Assembly (NCBI GenBank): GCA_015680685.1
Contig: MNCI01029685.1
Span: forward strand, 431,644 to 495,643
Length of the DNA: 64,000 nucleotides
Reading direction: 5' to 3'
DNA from: Gnetum montanum
Lineage: Eukaryota; Streptophyta; Gnetopsida; Gnetales; Gnetaceae
Both the position numbers and the translations under genes were made by a program. Under the pieces are notes generated by a model. That model was given only the letters and a program-made list of their open reading frames with translations. It made no database searches and was not told the DNA's origin. This document shows positions 1 through 10,162 of this stretch, one piece after another; within the stretch, counting starts at the first letter, position 1; each line of letters starts with the position of its first letter.

Positions 1-317
1 CAGGGTGTGTCCGGTAAGTGGGAACGGATGCTGACGCTAGTTAAGCTAGACTTAGGACATTAGTTAGAGTTAGCTTAGTTTCTCACCCTTTCCTTTGATA
101 GCATAGAAGATAAACCGAAAAATACCAAAAAAATCACATACCTCAGACTTGCTTAACCATCCCCCGTGACACTTACAAGCAAGCCTGGGAAGACAACGAA
201 CGATTAACCCCAAGTGTTGTTGTGGTGTTAAGGCATTTAGTCTACGGAGTTCGACCGGATCGCGCGTGCACGCTCGTATTCGTATGGTTGAGTGTAGGGG
301 TACCTCGCCACTCATCA
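1..317 (+). mobile_element. 3' part of an Athila-like family LTR inserted in element A
   Basis: The segment reads as the right-hand part of the same LTR family seen at 27954-28756, 38585-40438, 40871-41698 and both ends of element C. It has the characteristic stretch with TCGTATGGTTGAGTG and ends in ACTCATCA. It is on the plus strand, opposite to element A. It abuts the first bases of A's 3' LTR (318-324), not a primer-binding site, so it is a 3' or solo LTR. Many CpG sites survive (for example CCGGATCGCGCG near 252), unlike the LTRs of A, B and C, which suggests a younger insertion. The left end lies outside the window. Confidence 0.75.
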
Positions 318-326
318 CTCATCATA

Positions 327-2590
327 CCCCCAAGACTAAATGAAAACTCATCCTCAAGTGTTGAAAAGAAGGAATAAGTTCATTACAACATAACATATTG
401 GGTAGGTCTGGGATTATTGACTAACATTAAAAATTGACTTAGATGAAATAGACAAACTCTGAGTGCCCAAGTGTACAAAATTATAATTTTTACAAAATGG
501 GGTGTTCATGATAAGAGAGTTGAACACCCTGGATAATACTAACATCCAACACCTCTTGGCAGCATAAGAATGAGAGAGAGAGAAGAGATCCTTCGATCAT
601 GAACGATCCTCATTGTGTGGTCCTACTGCATCATCCTTGGTGAAGATAGTCATGCTTCCAATCCATGCTTCCCACTACAATCATAACAAAATCATGAATT
701 AGTATGCAATGTGTAACACATAACCTGATAAATACTTTGTCTTGCTAGTGGTTACACTTGGCTAGGTTTTGATTATGGTTTATTGGTTCCTTAAGTAGTG
801 TTAGCGGGAAGGCTAATAGATAGGGTTAATTAAATTAAATGGTCCATTAAATTTGAAAAATTTCAATACAAGGAAATATTTAAAGAGGGTATAAGAATTC
901 ATAATAATGATTGTGAAAGTTCACTAAAAATTGTTGTAAAGATGTGTACAATTGGATGCCATTGATGGGATAAACAAAATGAATTTGATTGTGAAAGTGT
1001 TTAAGGGTAAAGAACTTAACTAATCCAACCAAAAGATATGCAAGTGGATCCTCCCCAAAGTAGCCACAGGCCTTTTTGCCCTTGCATAACTTTAAACCAA
1101 AGAGTCCATGGGCTCCATGGATGATTAATGGTTACAGAAGGTTTAAGTACAAAAACTTGAAAAAAACTAACTAAGAATCCCAACACATCAAACTAGGACA
1201 TCAAACCAAACATGAAACTAGTAATGAGGTGAGACATAGAAAGCATAGATGGATGAGAGAGAGTGTGGGATGGAGTTCCAAATTACAGTCACATGAAGTC
1301 CCTTGTGGATTTTGTGGTTAAATGACTAGATAGAATCCATCCTTAGTCTAGACCAAAACCAATCACATTTAATGACTTTGCATTGACATTCTAATACTAA
1401 TCCATCCCTTAAGACACAAAACAAAATAACCATCGTTTCTTATTAGATAAGAATTAGGAAGTGAGAAAGAGCCTTAGTTAGAGGGGACTAGTCCCATAAC
1501 TAGTGCTTGTAGCCCATTTATTCTATCTAAGGGGTGTGCTTTGAATTCCCATTTTTTTATATTTTTGAAACGGGAACCATACCATGCAAAGACACATGCA
1601 TTTATTTTGTCCAAGAGGTGTGCTTTGAATCCTCATTGTTTTGTTTTTTTATCTTCTTGATGAGAATCACACCATGCGAGGACGTATGCATTTATTTTGT
1701 CCAAGGGGTGTGCTTTGAATTCTCATCATTTTTTTTTCTAATGAGAACCACACCATGCAAGGACTTATTCAACTTCCTTTTATTGGTGGACATGGAACAG
1801 TAAGAAATTCATGAAAACACACATGCACCCTAGCAAATAGAAAAGCACAAAGAATACTAAATCACTTTGAAGCCACACCCTGTTCAAACCTTTGAATCCT
1901 TTTCAATTCCAGAAACTACCAAAGTCACAAATTTATTATAGTTTTATTAATGAAAAAGGGATTGCACATTTCCAAAATAAAGAAAACCATAGAGTTTGTG
2001 GATGGGTGGATGCTCTAGACTCATTACCTATTACATGAAGAGAAACCATGTCCTAATTATTCATAATGAAATTCAAAGCCAGAAACTAGACAGCAATAAT
2101 CAAATAACCAAAAATAGTACATATCACCCCCAAGTAACGCATTACCAATGTACCTAGCACTTGTTAACAAAAAGGTTAGAAAATCACACCAAATTAAAGA
2201 AAATATATAAGAGAGTTTAAAATGTTCAAGAAACATCAAATGTACTAACGATGGTGTAAAACAAAAATTAGAAAAGATTAATAATATAAAAATAAAGAGA
2301 TTTAAAATAAAGAATGTTTAAAACAAAAAAGTTGTAAAAAAAAATTTTGAAGAACTAAGGAGCCACTTGTATGATTAGCATGAGTGGCCATCTCCCCCAT
2401 GACTAAGTGGAAAGGAGGAGATCTGAAATATGGAGCATGGTTGTCCATTAGATGAGGTGCTTGTTCTGTTAGCTAGCATATGCTCATGAAAAGGTTTAAT
2501 TTGTTGGATGTTGGCCAGTTGTTTCTTACTTAGGCTCTTAAGTTTATAGATCATCATGACCCCTGAAGGAAAAATTTCATAAATGATGTA
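327..2590 (-). other. Element A 3' non-coding region
   Basis: No credible gene is present. On the minus strand this is the stretch between integrase and the 3' LTR. It aligns with parts of B (45312-46630) and C (57231-58770); shared landmarks are the block with GTGGATCCTCCCC near 1045 and the block with GGTGTGCTTTGAAT near 1532. The last 200 bases before the LTR align with 62300-62458 of C. The roughly 3 kb ORF3 of B and C is missing between them. A GA-rich microsatellite lies near 569-585. Confidence 0.7.
1531..1775. repeat. Three-copy 84-90 bp tandem repeat in A's tail
   Basis: Three successive units start at about 1531, 1615 and 1705. Each begins with GGTGTGCTTTGAAT and continues with ACCATGCAAGGAC-like and TTTATTTTGTCCAAG blocks. 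The homologous places in B (near 46076) and C (near 57940-58015, opposite strand) have a single unit, so this is an expansion private to A. The plus-strand ORF across it is a by-product of the repeat and is not counted as a gene. Confidence 0.8.
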
Positions 2591-2599
2591 AGGTCCTTC

Positions 2600-3620
2600 C
2601 CATAATGTTTGAAACTTAGTTCGTTGAGGTATGTGTGTGTGGTTCTAGTAAAGAACCTTATCTCCTAGTTGAAATTTGACTTTTCTAATTTTCAGGTCAT
2701 GATACTTTTTGTTATGGGCCTTGTGCAACTCATTATATGATAGGACCACTAATTAATTTTCATCTAGCAAGTTGAGATTCATCAATCATTCTTTTCAAGG
2801 TCACAAGCTATTAAAAGTGTACGTAGTTCAAATTCAATAGGAAGTGTTGTTAGTTTGTCGTACATAAGCTCATAGGGAGAGTAGCCTATAGGAAATTTCC
2901 AAGTTGAGTAGTAGGCCTAAAGGGCATCATTTAGTTTTGTGCTCCAATCCTTCCTATACTTGCTAATAGTTCTTGTTAGTATCCTTGTTATTTACCTATT
3001 GATAACCTTAGCTTGATCATTAGCTTGGGGATGGTAGGGTGTTGTGAGTTTATGTTCAACCCCCAAGCATTGCATAAGCTCCGAAAAAGTAGTTCCTGTA
3101 AAATGAGTTCCATTGTTAGAAATTAATGCATGTGGCATACCAAACCTATTTACAACATTTTTTTGTACAAACCAAGCAGTAATAGAGGATGTATAGTCAA
3201 TGATAGTTGCTACTTCTACCCATTTCATACAATAAACAACAACAACTATGATGTACATCTTTCCATTTGACATGGGCATGATGGAATCCATGAAATCAAT
3301 GCCCTAGATGTCAAATGATTCTATTGGTTGAATCCAGTGTTGAGGTCCCTCTATTCGAGTAGTCATTCCACCATCTCATTGACATCATTCACAAGAGTAG
3401 ACATAATGGTGAGCATCCCTAAAGAGTGTTGGCCAGTAGTGCCCTGCCATTAGGATTTTAATGGCCATGTGTCTCCCAACATAGTGTCCTCTAGAAGGAC
3501 CTTTATAAGCATCTTGGAGAATGCACAGTTGATCGACATCAGTGACATACCAACGAACCAAGCCATTGGCACACACCTTGTAAAGGTGTCCATTGATCTC
3601 CATGAAGTGCTTTACCTGGT
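2600..3620 (-). pseudogene. Element A integrase
   Basis: Integrase inserts the element cDNA into the genome. On the minus strand the order is the N-terminal zinc-binding part (HYVGRH at 3485-3468, HHYVYSCE near 3400), the catalytic core (about 3300-3000), and a C-terminal region ending in TSNKLNL-type sequence near 2500. The core shows RFGMPHALISNNGTHF and TPYHPQAN. The first catalytic Asp (expected in a VDYYTKW-like motif, intact in B) reads as Val. The second reads Asn in SNNGTHF where B has SDNGTYF. Several TAG and TGA stops break the frame. It is a dead copy, non-functional on residue grounds alone. Confidence 0.85.
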
Positions 3621-3829
3621 GAAGAAACTACTATTTCTTTCGGTGATGTAAGCCTTATGGCATCTCCTGTGTGAGAAGATAGGTGAGAATGCCATCATAT
3701 CATTTTGGCTTATTGGGCATTTGTTCAGTTATAGCCCCGAAATAGGAGTTCATTAGGAAACATGTCAGAGAGTGGGCTTTCTTCCTCTTTGTCATCCCAT
3801 CACAACCAAGACAAGTGATCCGTGACCAC

Positions 3830-5060
3830 ATTCTTAGTGCCCTTTAGATCTACCCTCATAAGATCAAATTTTTGCAAGATCACTAGCCATTGTATGACAT
3901 GGGGCTCACCATTGGCTTGTTCATGAGGAAGCAAATGGCATTGTAGTCTATGTACAAAAACACCTTATATCCAAGCACATGATGCCTAAACTTCTCTAGA
4001 TTAAACACCACCACCATCAATTCTTTTTCTATAGTGGTGTAGTTCAATTATGCACCCACAATGCTTCAATTGGCACAGTGGATGTAGTATGAATGTTTCT
4101 TATCATCTAATTGCACCAGCATATCTCCCAAGGCATAATTTGATGTGTATATCATGATATGAAATGGTTTGGACCAATTCAGTGGTTGTAGGATTGGAGT
4201 TTCTACAAGCTTTTCTTTTAGTTGCTGGAATGCTTTTTCACATTCTACGATCCAAACAAAAGGAACATCTTTCTTTGTTAATTCAACCAATAGTTTTGTG
4301 ATCTTAGAGAAATTCTCTATGAATCATTGGTGGTAGCCACTATGTCCAAGGAATGGTCGAACATCTTTAACTATTTTTGACTGGTGGGTTATTCCTTGGA
4401 TGATCCTTATTTTTTTATAGTCCATCTCAATTCCTACTTTTGATATTATGTGCCCTAATACAATGTCCTCCTGGACCATGAGGTGACTCTTTTACTAATT
4501 GAGTCATAAGTTGGTTTCAATACATTATTTCAGCACTTGCTCAAGGTGGTCTAGGGCTTGCTCAAATGTAGCTCCATAGGTAGAAAATTCATGCATAAAG
4601 ACTTCGACACCACTACCAATCTACTATTGAAAAATGCTCAGGACCAGGCGTTGGAATGTGGTAAGACCATTGCATAGACCAAACAACATCTTGCGATATG
4701 CAAAAGTCCCCCAGGGACTTGTGAATGTTGTCTTTGCTAGGCATTTTGGTGTAATTTGAATTTGGTTATAGCCACTACAACCATCTAGAAAACTATAGTA
4801 GCAATGCCTAGATATTGTGTCAAGAACCTGGTCAACAAATAACAATGGAAAGTGATCCTTGAATGTTACCATGTTCAGTAGCTTGAAATCAATGCAGACC
4901 TACCACTTGCCACCTTTCTTTGGTACAATTATGAGTGGACTAACCCACTCACTATCTGCAATGGGATAGATGAGCCCTACATTGAGGAGTTACTTGATTT
5001 CTTCCTTAATATTTTTGCTTCAATTTGGGATTCAACCACCTCTATGGCTATCTTTTTGGC
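3830..5060 (-). pseudogene. Element A reverse transcriptase and RNase H
   Basis: On the minus strand the RT starts near SEWVSPLIIVPKKGGKW (about 4965) and continues through FKDHFPLLF, YYSFLDGCSGYNQIQI, KTTFTSPWGTFAYRK and LFGLCNG. The polymerase box that is FMDDF in B reads FMHEF here (4582-4602), so both catalytic aspartates are lost. RNase H follows with TPILQPLNWSKPF and NYALGDMLVQLDDKK (4290-4066), ending near 3830. Stops are frequent. The block order and motif wording match Athila-type pol. It copied element RNA into DNA when intact. Confidence 0.88.
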
Positions 5061-5990
5061 TTTATGGCTGGGTCAGTGTAGATGCAATGCTGGCATATCC
5101 TAAAATATATCCTTGTGAGTTTAGGATATGACCAAGCAAAAGTTGTTGACCATCTTTCAACAACTTTCAACAACATCTTTTTTTTATTCTATAGCAAGTT
5201 TTGCATTGATTATAATCATCTTTCCATTTTTCAAAAACACATACTCCATTCTATCTGATAATGTTTTCAACTCAAGGGGCTCTTGTTTGAATTTTTCAAG
5301 AATTTCCAACTCTCCCTAATGAGTATCATCATTTATGTCATCAAAGAGTTGGTGATGAAACTACTCAAGTTCATCCATGCCTATGACATACACACATGTT
5401 AGGCTCTCAGTTGATTTTATATAAAGTGTGCTACTTTCTGAATCAACAATCAGCCATTAGATGTCCTCCTATTTTGTGGTTACTCCATATAGACACCTTT
5501 AAATTTCTGCTTCTAGCACACACTGCTTGCATACAAAGATAGATGCTTGCTTTATGGCCCAGAGTTTCTGCACACAATTGCACCCTATATCATTTTAAAC
5601 GATGCATGGAAGTCTCTTCTTTGATCTTCTCAAATGCATTTGCTTTAGATATCTCCAAGGAAAGATCTTTGATGTCCATTCTTGCATCGATGGTGCTTAT
5701 CCATGCTCTTCCCATTATGATTGGAAAATCCCCTTTGCAGTTCTCCACTTTGATTACCAAGAAATTAGCAAGATAAGACCACCCACAGACAATGGTTACA
5801 ATGTCTTCTACCAATCCTAATGGAACAATGATGGACTGGTTTGTTAATTCTAATCTTATGTTACTCTTCTTAATAGAAGGTAGGTTCCAAGCAGTGTACA
5901 TCTCATGAGATATCAAATTAACACTAGAACCTAAATCGAGAAGAGCCTTGCACGATTCATTCCCAGTAATATGCAAGTAAATTAGAGGAC
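5061..5990 (-). pseudogene. Element A protease and protease-RT linker
   Basis: The retropepsin part is open from 5976 to 5590 on the minus strand. The active-site motif reads ALLDLGSSVNLIS, where a D-S/T-G triad would be expected, followed by the flap-side stretch SIIVPLGLVEDIV and the FPIIMGRAWIS motif near the end. The protease matures the Gag-Pol polyprotein. Downstream (5590-5061) is a linker leading to RT that is conserved in B and C but broken by stops here. This protease ORF is one of the longest open pieces left in A. Confidence 0.8.
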
Positions 5991-6860
5991 TTCTAGGATC
6001 AGCTAATTTCCCAGGAAGGTTTCCTACATGGATCTAATCAGACACAGTATGAGTAAGCATTGCAATATGGATCCTTGGAAGTGTTTGGTTTGAAGGAGGC
6101 CCAAAGGAATTTGATATGAAGGAAGAGGCAAGAGCAAGGTTGTCAACTATGGGTGTAAGTGAAGGCTTAAGTGGACTATGGGATCAAAAGAAAGGTGTTT
6201 TCTTTGATCAGGCATTTGACCCCTCTAATTGATGATTAGGTTATAGATTAACAACCCTCCTAGCATTTCATTTGTTGTAGTTGAGCTGGTAATTAAACCT
6301 ACATTGGTAGAATAGGTCGTAGTTATGCAACAGAAGGATTATGTGCAAGGATAGGAGGATGTTAAGAATAACAAGTGGTATCCCTTCTGTCATGTGGTGA
6401 ATCAACTTGGTAATAATCTAAAGGGTAGTGGTGAGGCTAGAAATTAGAAACGTGACTAGAGGAGTCATGTGAAGACATAGGTTACTACACATGGTAACCA
6501 TATGAATCAAGCTATTGGTAAGGGTATTGTTGTCTTGGTAGTGCCAACACCCATGATTGTGGTTGCTGCCATTGTTGATACTATTCATACTATTGCAATC
6601 GAGATCCACTTGGATAATATAGTTGTTGCTAGTGGAACTGCCTAAGATTANCTCCACTTGGATAATATAGTTGTTGCTAGTGGAACTGCCTAAGATTACC
6701 TTAAGGATAAGGTAACCTTATGGATGTTTACCTTTGTGTAAGTTGTGGATGTAAGGCATACACCCCAGACTCCCTGCAAATGTGACACAACAGGGTAACA
6801 TCCCTTACGATGTTCGTACTAATAGACATCACACCCACGATCATCATTTGATTCACTTTC
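5991..6860 (-). pseudogene. Element A gag C-terminal part
   Basis: This is the tail of Gag and the Gag-protease spacer, rich in Ser, His, Tyr and Pro, matching C at about 52930-53740 and B at 63500-64000. No zinc knuckle is visible. It stops at 6860, where D is inserted, and resumes at 26002 on the far side of D. A single N at 6651 sits inside a duplicated 46-mer, so the local sequence is unreliable. Confidence 0.65.
6605..6698. repeat. Exact 46-bp duplication flanking a single N
   Basis: Positions 6605-6650 and 6653-6698 are identical over 46 bases and are separated only by N plus C. This is the pattern expected when two contig ends that overlap are joined without merging, so it is probably an assembly artefact and not biology. 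Confidence 0.85.
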
Positions 6861-7134
6861 TAAAACATCCTAAATTTTCAAGGCATTCTTGCTTCACCAG
6901 GTTCTTGGAATTCAGGCAATGTCATGGCAGTTTTGCAGGAAATGGATGCTCTAAGTTTAGAATGTCCAATTTGGAAAATTTTCTACTCCCAGTGTTGATA
7001 TGCCCAATGGACCCTCCAGCCTGCCCATTTAGGTAATTCATCTGGCTAACAATTTACTCATAAACCATGCTTGGAGTTGTAGGCGGTGCCTAGGATGTGC
7101 GAAACAGTTTGGCAAGTTTTCTAGCAAGGAAGTT

Positions 7135-7802
7135 TGCTACGCTACGCTACACTATGTAGCGTAGCAAGATTTAGAAGACGGTTGCAGAACAAAGTGCTAT
7201 GCTATGCTACACTATGTAGCGTAGCATAGCATAGCAAGGGCAGGATAGAAAGGCCCAGCTTGTATAGTAATTCTAATTGCACTTGGCAAGCACTCCGACC
7301 TTCAAAACTAGTTTTCTGGTTTAACTTCAAGTCTTTCAGCAAAGCTCCTCTTACTAGAAAAGTGGCGGATTAAGCAAAAGTAGGCTATGTTGGTTGCTAC
7401 GCTATGCTACTCTGCATAGCATAGCATGATGTAACAATGGTGCAAGAATGACAAAAGGTGTCTCAAAATGCAGGATCAGTAAGTTCAAAAGCTTCACATT
7501 GCAAAGAGCAAAGGTTGTAGATTGTCAGCATGATCTTCAAACAAACATTTACAACTCAAATGCAAATCACAGTTAAAGCTAGCTGCTATGCTATGCTACG
7601 CTACGTAGTGTAACATAGCATAGCAAACATGCAAAACTAGGCAAAACACTTCAAAGGCTTCCAACACATGTAATTAACTCCAATGCAAATTTCTTCTTTG
7701 AACTGGTGGCTACGCTATGCTACGCTCCATAGCATAGCACAGTGTAGCAAGTAGCTACGCTACACTAACATGCTATGCTCCACAGCATAGCACAACATAG
7801 CA
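7135..7802. repeat. Cluster of GCTAYGC / GCRTAGC hairpins in D U3
   Basis: Six separated inverted-repeat modules are visible: 7135-7166, 7195-7236, 7395-7426, 7584-7625, 7709-7749 and 7754-7802. The arms are built from the pentamer GCTAY repeated in one direction and RTAGC in the other. In 7135-7166 the 11-base arms are perfect, and in 7195-7236 the 16-base arms are perfect. The 3' LTR has the same modules at about 24486-24520, 24547-24571, 24725-24758, 24904-24937 and 25021-25150. All lie upstream of the TATA box, so they belong to the promoter-side U3. A cis-regulatory or structural role is inference. Confidence 0.88.
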
Positions 7803-8005
7803 AGTAGTAGAGCTACATCAGTATGCTTCACTCCTTGTCTACATTGTTGGCACATCTAATCCTAGCATCTCCAGTTCTGACACTGTAATTGCAGCGTGAC
7901 AGGTTCACGATCGGCTTTGCATGTTCATGCAGTATGGACACATCAACATCTTGTGGGTCTAGGACATGTGTCATCTAGGCCTCATTTCTCGCACCCTCCT
8001 GGCCC

Positions 8006-8013
8006 TATAAATA
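8006..8013 (+). promoter_or_regulatory. TATA box of D 5' LTR
   Basis: TATAAATA within CCCTATAAATACC is conserved at 25351-25358 in the 3' LTR. It places the transcription start near 8035-8040, leaving all hairpin modules in U3. Confidence 0.75.
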
Positions 8014-8034
8014 CCCTGACGAGCAACGCTCAAA

Positions 8035-8215
8035 GGGTTGGCAAATTGGCAATTCAAAGGGCAGTTAAGCGGGTTAGCAAGTTGGAAAATTGGCAATCCT
8101 GGTGTTTGGAAAAAATTTTAGCTTTTCGCAATTTGGTTGGCAAACGTTGGTAAAATTTGGTTGGAAAAATTTAGCAATTTGTTAGCAAACTCAACAAGTT
8201 GGCTTTGTAGCATTT
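8035..8215 (+). repeat. TTGGCAA-type short repeats in the D R/U5 region
   Basis: Just downstream of the TATA box the heptamer TTGGCAA and close variants recur about a dozen times (GTTGGCAAATTGGCAA and similar). The 3' LTR shows the same pattern at 25380-25550. It would form part of the element's 5' untranslated RNA. Confidence 0.75.
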
Positions 8216-8657
8216 TGCATTATTGGCTCTTAAGTCCACGTTCAAGTGCATAGTTGGCTTACTTTGAACGTCCTGGTTACTTTTGGGATCTTTGTGCTTC
8301 CCAATGTTGTGCAATCGATTGTACCCATCTTAACAAAGTAAAGCTGTAACCTTGAAGCAATGCATTTCTTAATCCTAGTTCGCTTTATTTTCCTACTTAT
8401 CATTGCATTCTACATCAGTTTTTCTTCCTCACATTTAATAATTTTTATTTTTACGCTATAAGAATTGTTTCCATATTAAACGTTTACATAAGGTTTAGTG
8501 ACATCGACTAAGTCTCTGTCTAATCGACTAGACTGTTCAAGGCACTCTGCTTCCGTTTTATCCAACATGACCCTCGCACGAATCCAGGGTTAAGACTGTA
8601 CGATCGACAATCTCTTGGTGTTTCCAACCACTGATATTTTGGTCGCTATAATTTTCT

Positions 8658-8674
8658 GGTGCTAGAAGGAGGGC
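8658..8674 (+). promoter_or_regulatory. Putative primer-binding site of D
   Basis: TGGTGCTAGAAGGAGGG begins seven bases after the 5' LTR. It starts with the TGG expected opposite a tRNA CCA end. I do not assign the tRNA species. It is clearly different from the tRNA-Asp-type site of elements A and C. Confidence 0.55.
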
Positions 8675-8721
8675 CTTTTAGTGCCCTTTCTGTGTTATAT
8701 GATAGTCCTATAAGCGTTCTG

Positions 8722-9010
8722 CACCCCGACATGCACTAGCGTAAACTTGACACCCTTTTGTAGCTGTTTACGCATCATGTGGTGCAGATCGGTCGCTGCA
8801 ACGGTTCCTCCAAAATCCTGGAGGACATAAAGCCTTCGATCATCATTTGACCCCCTTATTTCATAGTAGTTTTGCATGCATTATGTACCCCATCATACAC
8901 TAGCGTAAACCTGACATCCTCTTGTGGTTTTTTACTCATCATGTGGTGCAGATCGGTCGCTTCAATGGTTCTTTTAGAATCCTACAAGACATAAAGCCTT
9001 TGATCACCTT
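8722..9010 (+). repeat. Two-copy tandem repeat, period 164 bp
   Basis: Units 8722-8846 and 8886-9010 share CACTAGCGTAAAC, CATCATGTGGTGCAGATC, GGTCGCT and GACATAAAGCCTT. They lie in the leader between primer site and gag. The reverse-strand ORFs here are shadows. Confidence 0.75.
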
Positions 9011-9019
9011 CCAATCTCC

Positions 9020-10162
9020 TTGTTTTCCTCGTTTGCAAACCCTTTTAGCTTCGTGACAATGATTTGCCCAAGCACCGTTGCTAACACCTCTAACGTTGAG
9101 GTTCCCCTCATGGTTCAAGGCATTGTAGGTGCCGAACAGCCACCAAGCCCAGTGCTGGGGCCACGTCGATCCCTCACGATCCAAAATTGGGAACCTAAGG
9201 GCTTGGACTAACAACACAAGTGATATAACTTTCTCTACGCTAAGGTGTAGGAAGACCTACCCTTAGATGCACAAGAACTCGAAGACAAGTGTAGCTTCGA
9301 GTTCACTTATTGCAATGGGAGGGAATTTATTCCCACTCCTAGTGTTTCCATCCCTTTAACGCAAATGAACCAATGGCTTATAGATCAGCTGATCCAGGTC
9401 ATTAAGCCTGGGGAGCTGATTGGACACAGTGTCTCACCATGATGAAGCTTTCTAGGATGGGCAGGAAGAACTGGATTCCCAATTTGACAGGGGGTAAAAC
9501 CAACCCTACCACCATTCCTCCCACTCTGTCCTTCTGGACGGACCCGTTGTCTATCGCTGCTCCCTTTAGGATCACATCTGCACCATCGCAACCCACAATT
9601 CCACCGACAACGAATAGCCATGCCATGTGCTCAGTGTATCAACGCACCTACTCCCCTGTTTCATTCTCAGCCACTACTCCTCTACCAACCGTTCCCTAGT
9701 CCATTCCTGTATCACATCATGCACCAATCATGGCTACCCTGTCCCAAGTTCACACTGTACCTACCTCGTAGTTGCATGCAGTCTCTGCATCCATTCTTGC
9801 ATTTACACCTACCCCAAGTTCACACCGTACCTACCTCGTAGTTGCATGCAGTCTCTGTGTCCATTCTTGCATTTACACCTACCCCACTATCAGTAGCGGG
9901 CCCAGGCCCGTCCACATGGTGGACCCCATTCACTTCTCCTCCTATTTCACAACTGTCGCAGATGTCTCGCTACACTATCTAATAAACCTACCAAGTCCCA
10001 CAAATAGTACAACCTAGTGCAGGACTCTGGTCTATCCCACCAGCCATGCAAACGGCCTACTCCGTAGCACAACCCTCGACGGCCACTCCAATAGCACCAC
10101 CTACTGGGTGGTGGACAGTGTAAGCAACACCATTCATAGGGGCCATCCCAACAGCACCTCCT
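9020..10162 (+). pseudogene. Element D leader ORF / gag N-terminal extension
   Basis: A plus-strand reading starts with ATG at 9020 (MFSSFANPFSFVTMICPST) and stays open to 9211. After stops and frame changes the region continues as a Pro-, Ser-, Thr- and His-rich stretch to about 10160. No domain is recognisable. Ogre-type elements carry an extra ORF before gag, so this could be its remnant, or simply the N-terminal part of Gag. It includes a 70-bp tandem duplication that changes frame, which helps explain three overlapping ORFs at 9620-10017. Confidence 0.45.
9743..9890 (+). repeat. Two-copy 70-bp tandem repeat
   Basis: The unit beginning CCCAAGTTCACAC recurs at offset 70 with only a few differences (TACCTACCTCGTAGTTGCAT in both). 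Because 70 is not a multiple of three, the second unit is read in another frame, so the duplication arose without coding constraint or after coding loss. Confidence 0.85.

Larger units (their letters stand above)
6861..8650 (+). mobile_element. Element D 5' LTR
   Basis: It starts TAAAACATCC (the 3' copy starts TGAAACACCC, so the initial TG has mutated) and ends GGTCGCTATA (GGTCGCTACA in the 3' copy). It is alignable along its whole length with 24213-25996. U3 contains hairpin-forming GCTAYGC modules, then a TATA box at 8006-8013. The transcribed part is full of TTGGCAA-type repeats. Confidence 0.92.

Noticed and set aside
1534-1803. Plus-strand 89-codon ORF with repeated aromatic motifs
   Set aside because: It arises from the three-unit tandem repeat in A's non-coding tail. 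B and C have one unit and no ORF.
7135-7802. CRISPR-like array
   Set aside because: The repeats are short palindromic pentamer clusters without regular repeats and unique spacers, in a eukaryotic LTR.
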